From positions 1-5,492 of the forward strand of contig JAUWRZ010000167.1 in NCBI GenBank assembly GCA_030610325.1: a stretch of DNA of 5,492 nucleotides, read 5' to 3'. Below, one piece after another: positions 1 to 4,289 of this stretch (the stretch's first letter is position 1; every line of letters starts with the position of its first letter). The notes under the pieces were generated by a model, which searched no databases, was not told the origin of the DNA, and was given only the letters and a program-made list of their open reading frames with translations. This DNA comes from Sulfurimonadaceae bacterium. Its GTDB lineage: Bacteria > Campylobacterota > Campylobacteria > Campylobacterales > Sulfurimonadaceae. A program made the position numbers and the translations under genes.

Positions 1-597
1 CTTGGCGTATTTAGTGATGATGCTCACGTCGCAGCAGGTGCGATAGCAGGTCTCAATAATATGATCACCAAAACATCTGTAGGCGGATATGATGTCAAGA
101 TGGCGTCTGATGCCAGTGGTGAGGTGATGCATCAGTTCGTATCATCACAAGATGGCTTTGATTCCAAAGCGACAGTCAATAATGATGTCTTTGATGGTGC
201 CGCAGCCTATTCTATTCGTGATATGGGAACACAGGAGCAAGCCTTCATGGGTGGTCTTAAGAACGTCGCGACAAAGGCTTTGGAGCTTTCGCCTATCGGA
301 AGAGCAGGCGGCGCTACTGGTAAGGTCGTAGATAAGCTTAAGGCTGACAAGCCTTCTACTCCTCCAAAGCCTCCTAGCGGAGGTTACAACTCGGTCGGAA
401 AAAGCAGCGTGTCTGGCGGAGGTAATGGCGGTTCGTCATCTAGTGTCGTCGATCATGTGAAACCGTCAGTTGTCCAGCACATCAAAACACCTGCGCCGAA
501 GCCTCCTAGCGGAGGATATAACTCGATCGGAAAGGGTAATGCGACTACTGGGGGTTCAAGTGGGAGCAAGCCTTCGGCCAGCGGGGGTGTTGGCTAG
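1..597 (+). CDS. C-terminal part of a larger protein with a Gly/Ser/Pro-rich tail, function unknown
   Basis: The frame is open from base 1 to a TAG stop at 595-597, giving 198 visible residues. The ATG at 61 lies inside this open frame and has no good ribosome-binding site, so the real start is probably outside the window. The first 100 or so residues look like a folded or helical region rich in Ala, Gly and Asp, ending in ELSPIGRAGGATGK. The last 80 residues are low-complexity and probably disordered: Gly/Ser runs, Pro/Lys stretches and two copies of PKPPSGGYNS(V/I)GK. There is no membrane segment in the visible part. I do not recognise the family. Such tails occur on membrane subunits of type IV secretion systems (TrbL/VirB6 or TraG type) and, as Gly-rich linkers, on filamentous phage adsorption proteins. 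Either fits a mobile element but neither is shown. It converges on the next gene, sharing a CTAG with it. Confidence 0.75.
   Translation, partial: LGVFSDDAHVAAGAIAGLNNMITKTSVGGYDVKMASDASGEVMHQFVSSQDGFDSKATVNNDVFDGAAAYSIRDMGTQEQAFMGGLKNVATKALELSPIGRAGGATGKVVDKLKADKPSTPPKPPSGGYNSVGKSSVSGGGNGGSSSSVVDHVKPSVVQHIKTPAPKPPSGGYNSIGKGNATTGGSSGSKPSASGGVG
364..534 (+). repeat. Two direct repeats (364-402 and 496-534) inside the Gly/Ser-rich gene
   Basis: Two copies about 39 bases long, 132 bases apart and in the same frame, encode PKPPSGGYNSVGK and PKPPSGGYNSIGK. Over their best-matched 35 bases (367-401 and 499-533) they differ at only 3 positions. Two differences are silent; the third, GTC against ATC, is the conservative Val/Ile change. 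Each copy contains a small inverted repeat, CCTCC-TAGC-GGAGG. They look like a recent internal duplication in a disordered tail, with the peptide motif conserved. Confidence 0.85.
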
Positions 598-968
598 AAG
601 TTGAAGATCTCCCTGTAGAGAATCAAGAACTCTTGAGGATTGATGCGATTAAGCTCGGCTAGTCGGTCTAGGGTTGCGACACCCTCTACTTTTCCAGGAT
701 ATCTAGCAGTGAAGTCTTTACCACCTCTTGTTATGTCGGGGTGTCTCCTGTAAAAATCGTCTCGAATCCAAGCGCATGCATCTTTAAAAGAGGGATCATT
801 CCAGTCATATTGCGCCGTCTGCATCGATGGTCGTTTGGGTTTCACACTATTTTGAGCATTGTTTTGCGATTGAGCAGGTTTGTCTTTCATCGTAGCATTT
901 AGCTCTTTTAACTCCCGGACTGTCTCAGCAACTAGTGTGTTTTGAACAAGGTTTGATAATAGACTCAT
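594..968 (-). CDS. Hypothetical 124-residue protein
   Basis: I do not recognise this protein. It starts at ATG 968, preceded by AAAGGA (975-980) with a 6-base gap, and ends with TAG in the CTAG shared with the convergent gene. Residues 1-30 look like an amphipathic helix (LLSNLVQNTLVAETVRELKEL). Residues 31-50 are a Gln/Asn/Pro/Lys-rich linker. Residues 52-124 look like a compact charged domain, with YDWNDPSFKDACAWIRDDFY, then RRHPDITRGG and a helical end, PQEFLILYREIF. There is no signal peptide or membrane segment, so it is probably cytoplasmic. It has its own promoter (1031-1059) with inverted repeats in the leader, which suggests it is controlled separately from the integrase cassette, from which it is separated by the attachment site. 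A small accessory or regulatory protein is possible, but nothing in the sequence shows a function. Confidence 0.75.
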   Translation of the reverse strand: MSLLSNLVQNTLVAETVRELKELNATMKDKPAQSQNNAQNSVKPKRPSMQTAQYDWNDPSFKDACAWIRDDFYRRHPDITRGGKDFTARYPGKVEGVATLDRLAELNRINPQEFLILYREIFNF

Positions 969-982
969 CTTAGATCCTTTCA

Positions 983-1021
983 GCTTGAGATATTATCAAG
1001 CGTTTTAGCAGTCTCCTGCTA
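983..1021. promoter_or_regulatory. Two inverted repeats in the leader of the 124-residue protein gene
   Basis: GCTTGA (983-988) pairs with TCAAGC (996-1001) across a 7-base loop. TAGCAG (1006-1011) pairs with CTGCTA (1016-1021) across a 4-base loop. Both lie between the predicted -10 element and the ribosome-binding site at 975-980, so they could be repressor operators or RNA hairpins that affect translation. The repeats are seen directly; the role is inferred. Confidence 0.4.
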
Positions 1022-1030
1022 TAGTATTCT

Positions 1031-1059
1031 ATTATATCAAATTGTGGTGATGGTGTGAA
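1031..1059 (-). promoter_or_regulatory. Sigma-70-type promoter for the 124-residue protein gene
   Basis: On the minus strand, TTCACA (1059-1054) matches the -35 consensus at 5 of 6 positions and TATAAT (1036-1031) is a perfect -10, with a 17-base spacer. Transcription would start near 1024, giving a leader of about 55 bases before ATG 968. This is the clearest promoter in the window. Confidence 0.65.
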
Positions 1060-1126
1060 GTACTAAAAATGGATAGAGACAGGGATTCCCATCACTCCTG
1101 AAGGAGTCAGGCATATCTGCTAAGAG

Positions 1127-1171
1127 CTGTTAATCACTTGGTTACTGGTTCGAATCCAGTATCCGGAGCCA
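1127..1171 (+). other. 3' part of a tRNA-Asn gene, probable attachment site (attP-like)
   Basis: Read on the plus strand: anticodon loop CTGTTAA with anticodon GTT (1127-1133), the 3' side of the anticodon stem TCACT (1134-1138), variable loop TGGTT, T-arm ACTGG-TTCGAAT-CCAGT (1144-1160), acceptor strand ATCCGGA (1161-1167), discriminator G and encoded CCA (1169-1171). The T-stem pairs perfectly. The 5' half is missing: the five bases before the loop are AAGAG, where AGTGA is needed to pair with TCACT, and no D-arm or TCCGGAT strand lies upstream. This is therefore not a working tRNA gene. Integrases often use the anticodon-to-3'-end segment of a tRNA gene as the core site, and a tyrosine recombinase gene ends 73 bases away. 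An attachment site is by far the best reading. Confidence 0.85.
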
Positions 1172-1224
1172 CACTCTCAGAAACCCCTATTTTACGGACT
1201 TTCCAAGCTTAATTTTCACTTAGT

Positions 1225-1245
1225 AGCTATATGGTAGCTTTTTTT
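1225..1245 (+). terminator. Probable Rho-independent terminator, plus strand
   Basis: AGCTA (1225-1229), loop TATGG and TAGCT (1235-1239) form a short hairpin running into seven T residues (1239-1245). The stem is short and AT-rich, so it is moderately supported. It lies 53 bases after the tRNA CCA and overlaps the stop codon of the oppositely oriented integrase gene. It could end transcripts coming from a tRNA-Asn gene restored by integration. Confidence 0.45.
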
Positions 1246-2314
1246 ATGTGAACAACCCGATACTCTTATCGATTTTCTTTATCTCTGATGGTATGAACTT
1301 GTTGTATCTGTGTATCAACATGTCCACAGTCGTATGTCCCATCATCTGTGCGATATGGTTGACACTGAACTTCCCTGAGCTTAACATCATAGTCGCAAAG
1401 GTCGAGCGTGTATCATAGAGTCTCTGATACGGCAGACCTACTTTCTTTAGCAGTTGTTTCCAGTGATGATCTCGTATCCGGTTCCCGTCATTGAAGGGTG
1501 TACCGTGTCGTGAGAGAAACACATAGTCGCTCTTATCCGCTGTCCTATCATGTTGTTCTCTCAGATATGGCATCAACTCATCGAATATTGGGACGACACG
1601 CTTACTCTTTGCTGTCTTAGGGTCGATATCCTTGCCGTAACGCCTCGAACGCTTTACTTCCAGCTCTTGGGTCGCAAAGTCGATGTCTTCCCACTTAAGG
1701 GCTACTGCCTCGCCTGTACGTAAGCCTGTGAGGAACGAGAGTGCGAGAAAGCTTTGAAACCATCCTTCACTACTGTCGATAAGCATCCTCATCGTCTCTA
1801 CCGTGAACGGCTTTGCTGTTCCCTGACTCTTCTTAGGTCGCCTGATATGCTCAAAAGGGTTCTTCTCTATCTCTTGGTCATAGAACGCCTCTTTGAAGAG
1901 CATACTGAACGTATTGGCGATATAGATAGCGGTCGTATTACTTCGCACCTCTATCCAGTGGTTGAACCATCGCTTTAGCTCTGATACCTTTATCGAACTG
2001 ATATCCCTTTTTCCAAAGGTCGGCAGTATCTGATTGTCGATGATGCCTTTATAGCGTATATAGGTAGACTCTTTGACTGTCACCTTCTTGGTGCTTAGGA
2101 AGAGTCCGGCGTAATACGCTACTGTCTTGACCTCTTTGGGTCTGATGTCTATTTGGTTGGTCTGTATTTGAAATAACACATTGGGGAGAAGTTCGTTCTC
2201 CACCAACTTTCTGTTCTTGCGGGTATCATCAAGGTTAGTCGCTTTGAGGACGCGCTGATTCTTGTGATATATACTCAGATAGAGTTTGCCGCTTTTGCTG
2301 TATATGCTGGCCAA
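1244..2314 (-). CDS. int: Tyrosine recombinase (phage/ICE-type integrase)
   Basis: A 356-residue site-specific recombinase, normal length for phage-type integrases, expected to integrate and excise the element at tRNA-Asn. Residues 1-28 form the usual N-terminal strand region (MASIYSKSGKLYLSIY). Residues 62-160 are the SAM-like core-binding domain (KESTYIRYKGIIDNQILPTF), and residues 168-345 the catalytic domain. Visible catalytic residues are R199 in TGLRTGE, a Lys in the DPKTAKSKR hairpin (233-238), R303 in YDTRSTFAT, H327 in MGHTT and the nucleophile Y337 in HRYNKF. The usual box II His is Tyr (Y300), as in integrases with a YQTRHTFA-like motif. The start is TTG at 2314, supported by AAGGA at 2321-2325 and by the N-terminal match to other integrases; no suitable ATG lies nearby. 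It overlaps the HTH gene by 80 bases and is last in the leftward cassette. Confidence 0.95.
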   Translation of the reverse strand: MASIYSKSGKLYLSIYHKNQRVLKATNLDDTRKNRKLVENELLPNVLFQIQTNQIDIRPKEVKTVAYYAGLFLSTKKVTVKESTYIRYKGIIDNQILPTFGKRDISSIKVSELKRWFNHWIEVRSNTTAIYIANTFSMLFKEAFYDQEIEKNPFEHIRRPKKSQGTAKPFTVETMRMLIDSSEGWFQSFLALSFLTGLRTGEAVALKWEDIDFATQELEVKRSRRYGKDIDPKTAKSKRVVPIFDELMPYLREQHDRTADKSDYVFLSRHGTPFNDGNRIRDHHWKQLLKKVGLPYQRLYDTRSTFATMMLSSGKFSVNHIAQMMGHTTVDMLIHRYNKFIPSEIKKIDKSIGLFT

Positions 2315-2564
2315 AAGGTTTCCTTTCAGCCCCTCGTATCCATTCGTCTATCTCTAATCTATCAAACAGCATTGTAGCGCTTCCTATCTTGAAGAAGTGT
2401 TTGCCCTCAAGTAACTCCCCACTGTAGAGGCGTTGCTTGATGAAGCTCTCACTCACTTTTAAATACTGTGATAGCTCTTTTCGAGAGAGGAACGGTGAGC
2501 TATATTTTATTATCATCGCTTTTATCTCCGGTATCATCTCCAGATACTCATATTTGATGTCCAT
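2235..2564 (-). CDS. Helix-turn-helix DNA-binding protein, excisionase-like
   Basis: A 109-residue protein. Residues 25-76 match the MerR-like excisionase-family HTH: FLSRKELSQYLKVSES is helix-turn-helix, followed by FIKQRLYSGEL, the wing (KHFFKIGSATMLFDR) and the closing LEIDEWIRG. Residues 1-24 look like a helical cap, and residues 80-109 are polar and probably disordered. Proteins of this type bend DNA at attachment sites to favour excision, or act as small regulators; position between rep and int favours an excisionase. The frame opens upstream to 2618, but ATG 2564 is chosen because AGGAGGT (2576-2570) sits 5 bases before it. The rep TAG stop (2577-2575) overlaps this ribosome-binding site, so translation is probably coupled to rep. 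Family assignment is firm; the excisionase role is inferred. Confidence 0.85.
   Translation of the reverse strand: MDIKYEYLEMIPEIKAMIIKYSSPFLSRKELSQYLKVSESFIKQRLYSGELLEGKHFFKIGSATMLFDRLEIDEWIRGAERKPFGQHIQQKRQTLSEYISQESARPQSD
2321..2325 (-). promoter_or_regulatory. Ribosome-binding site that decides the TTG start of the integrase
   Basis: On the minus strand AAGGA, preceded by another A, lies 6 bases before TTG at 2314. It supports the non-ATG start and places integrase initiation inside the HTH coding sequence. A TTG start would also keep integrase levels low. Confidence 0.5.
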
Positions 2565-2569
2565 GACCC

Positions 2570-2576
2570 ACCTCCT
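2570..2576 (-). promoter_or_regulatory. Strong ribosome-binding site of the HTH gene, overlapping the rep stop codon
   Basis: AGGAGGT on the minus strand, with a 5-base gap to ATG 2564. Its first two bases are part of the rep TAG stop. This decides the HTH start and suggests termination-reinitiation coupling. Confidence 0.75.
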
Positions 2577-3861
2577 AAAAGGGAAACGCTTTAGGAAAGC
2601 CGCGACGGTCAAGTTCATCGAGTGCTAGTCCTAAGTGTCTCATGGTAAGAGTCAGGTCTTTGTCCTTATCGTTCATATCATGCTCCAGTGAACGGACATA
2701 AGTCTTTAGCTCGAAATTACTAAGCGTAGCAACATCGGGATGCTGAGGCTTATCGTCCATACTACGCTTATATAGTGTGAAGTCATTGATAGGCTTCTTC
2801 GCATAGGCTATCTGGTCTAAGACCTCCTGATAGAAGTCAAGACTGATGGGTATCTGGTGAGTCAGACATTTACGAGCCAGTATCATATGGTCGGTGATGG
2901 CATCCTCGAAGGTGTAGAGGTAGGTCTTACGCTTGACTCTCTCAAGTGATAAGTCTAACTGTAAGAACTCCTTGAGTGTATAAGCGTCTTTGATATACTC
3001 CCACATCGGATGAGTGCTGGCACGGTTACGGTTGTTACCATCTGTAGTATTATCGGTGATGCTCTTAGTGTCTATCATACGGATAGCGTCCATACTGTCT
3101 TTAAAAAGCAGTTCTGCTCTTTCAAGCAGTCTGTCCACCGTATCGATACCAAAGCCCTTTAAATAGTCTCTATGAAACTCAAACTCGATGTTGAAGAGAG
3201 GCTGCTTGATATCGATGTCATGGTTGGCGAAGTACTCTTTCATAAGAGCTTGTTTCTTTGACTTTAACAGTTCTGCACGTTTATCATATTCTCGTAATAA
3301 AAAAGGCTTTTTACCGATATAGAGTGACTCTAACTGATGTTTAGTCTCTATCTCTTTGTAGTGAGAGATGAAGAGTCTTTTACGGGTGACGAACATCTCT
3401 TTTTTTATCATACTGAGGTCTCTCTGTACAAAGATGTTAAGGTCAGCCCGTGTGATGGGTCTCTCTCCAGTGATATACTCCTTTAAGAGGTCATCCGTAA
3501 AACGTAATAGTCCTTCGATACCGATAGTGTAGATACCATTAGCCATATATTGGACTTGGATATCATTAAGATTGGTATTAGTCATTGGGTCTTTGAAGCC
3601 GATTTTAAAAAGAGCGTTTGTGTCCATGAACCAGTAGAAGCCCTGTGCCTTACTGAGATACTGTAGTGTCGTCTTGTCTACCTTGATATAGATGTCTTTG
3701 TTCTCATATCTGATACCAGACTGCTTGAAGTGCAGCTCTTGCATGTCTATCTGCATCAGTATGTCTTGAAAGAGTAGTTCATATCTTGGTGTGGTCACAT
3801 AGAAGAAGTAGAGTGTGTCTATCCCACTGACGGTCTTGAAGTCATAAGTATTATTGTGCAT
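2575..3861 (-). CDS. Rep_trans-family replication initiator or MOBT-like relaxase
   Basis: A 428-residue protein that I place in the Rep_trans (replication initiation factor) family, which includes pT181-type Rep, the RstA protein of CTX-type filamentous phages and the NicK/Orf20 relaxases of ICEBs1 and Tn916. Supporting motifs in order: ITRADLNIFV (136-145, the usual TRxDL strand), SLYIGKKPFLLREYDKRAEL (179-198, the typical YxG..R.YDKxxE segment) and FNIEFEFHRDYLKGFGIDTV (223-242, the R/IE-E strand). Such proteins nick one DNA strand through a Tyr and start rolling-circle replication or transfer; I cannot say which Tyr is catalytic here. Residues 270-428 are a Lys/Asp-rich, mostly helical C-terminal extension without a recognised domain. 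There is no N-terminal HTH. Start ATG 3861 has AAAGGA (3869-3874) 7 bases upstream. The gene follows a hairpin-rich non-coding region and leads the leftward cassette. Phage Rep and conjugative relaxase cannot be separated from this window. Confidence 0.8.
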   Translation of the reverse strand: MHNNTYDFKTVSGIDTLYFFYVTTPRYELLFQDILMQIDMQELHFKQSGIRYENKDIYIKVDKTTLQYLSKAQGFYWFMDTNALFKIGFKDPMTNTNLNDIQVQYMANGIYTIGIEGLLRFTDDLLKEYITGERPITRADLNIFVQRDLSMIKKEMFVTRKRLFISHYKEIETKHQLESLYIGKKPFLLREYDKRAELLKSKKQALMKEYFANHDIDIKQPLFNIEFEFHRDYLKGFGIDTVDRLLERAELLFKDSMDAIRMIDTKSITDNTTDGNNRNRASTHPMWEYIKDAYTLKEFLQLDLSLERVKRKTYLYTFEDAITDHMILARKCLTHQIPISLDFYQEVLDQIAYAKKPINDFTLYKRSMDDKPQHPDVATLSNFELKTYVRSLEHDMNDKDKDLTLTMRHLGLALDELDRRGFPKAFPF

Positions 3862-3895
3862 ATCTTTTTCCTTTATATCATAATTGAGGTTAAGA

Positions 3896-3918
3896 AGGGG
3901 GTGTTACTAACACCCCCT
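3896..3918. repeat. Perfect 10-bp G/C-run hairpin before rep, candidate origin nick site
   Basis: AGGGGGTGTT (3896-3905) and AACACCCCCT (3909-3918) are perfect complements around the 3-base loop ACT, 35 bases upstream of the rep start. It has no T run on either strand typical of a terminator. Rep_trans proteins nick at hairpins like this. From memory, the ICEBs1 oriT also has a C-run/G-run inverted repeat around a CTAACA-containing spacer, and CTAACA is present here at 3907-3912. An attenuator or operator in the rep leader is the alternative. Confidence 0.5.
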
Positions 3919-4289
3919 AAGAGCCTGTCAAGACTGCCGCGCGTCAGGCCGCGCTCCAGTCATGCCAGTCTCATCGACCTGACGCCTCGGCTACAAGCCT
4001 TCGGTACACGAGCACATAGGCTCGTTGTCAGACCTCCGCGTCGTAGACGCTACGGCCTCTAAAGAGAGCCAGACGTATCAGAGATACGTTCCGGACGTTA
4101 CAGGCATAGCCTTCCACTCCCGAGCTACCTTGAGCTTCGGCTGGTGCGCCTCCACTTTGGGTAGCATTATCGTCTTTGTCTTGTAGATATCTGTCTAAGT
4201 ACTTTGTTTGAAATCAAGCTTGATAGTCGTATGCTGACATAGGAGGGAGAAGAAAGGGAATACTTATCTTACGGGTCGGAAAAGAGTTT
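3919..4289. other. Non-coding, GC-rich, hairpin-dense region; candidate replication/transfer origin or structured leader
   Basis: No convincing gene lies here on either strand. Bases 3961-4020 are about 58% GC by hand count, against about 37% for 4681-4740 inside the next gene. Inverted repeats seen: AGACTG/CAGTCT (3931-3936 with 3966-3971), GCGTCAGG/CCTGACGC (3941-3948 with 3978-3985), ACGAGC/GCTCGT (4008-4013 with 4020-4025), CGTAG/CTACG (4042-4046 with 4050-4054), GGCCTCT with AGAG-A-GCC (4054-4070, one bulge), ACGTATC/GATACGT (4073-4079 with 4083-4089) and GCTACC/GGTAGC (4124-4129 with 4160-4165). This density fits a single-strand origin, packaging signal or oriT. A weak minus-strand -10 (GATAAT, 4171-4166) without a good -35 could also make this a roughly 300-base structured rep leader. 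Bases 4170-4289 are AT-richer and hold only a palindrome. Confidence 0.55.
4213..4224. promoter_or_regulatory. Perfect 12-bp palindrome, possible operator
   Basis: ATCAAGCTTGAT is fully self-complementary and lies in the AT-richer part of the gap upstream of rep. Its half-site ATCAAGC also occurs at 995-1001 in the leader of the 124-residue protein gene. A binding site for an element-encoded repressor is possible; only the symmetry is seen. Confidence 0.3.

Noticed and set aside
1094..1107. Inverted repeat ACTCCT-GA-AGGAGT as a terminator
   Set aside because: The symmetry is real, but no T run follows on either strand; it may be an accessory site in the attachment arm, which I cannot support further.
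1094..1171. Complete tRNA-Asn gene
   Set aside because: No D-arm, no 5' acceptor strand TCCGGAT and an unpaired anticodon stem; only the 3' part is present.
1754..1978. 74-residue open frame on the plus strand
   Set aside because: It is fully antisense to the catalytic and core-binding parts of the integrase, has no ribosome-binding site and shows no protein-like pattern.
2565..2618. Longer start for the HTH gene at 2618
   Set aside because: It would add 18 residues overlapping the rep end and ignore the strong AGGAGGT directly before ATG 2564.
2437..2628. 63-residue open frame on the plus strand
   Set aside because: It is antisense to the HTH gene and the end of rep, whose frames are well supported.
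3896..3918. G/C-run hairpin as a Rho-independent terminator
   Set aside because: No adequate T run follows on either strand, and on the minus strand it would stop transcription just before rep.
3856..4062. 68-residue open frame on the plus strand through the hairpin region
   Set aside because: It has an Arg/Pro-rich composition typical of chance frames in GC-rich DNA, no ribosome-binding site, and overlaps the rep start and inverted repeats.
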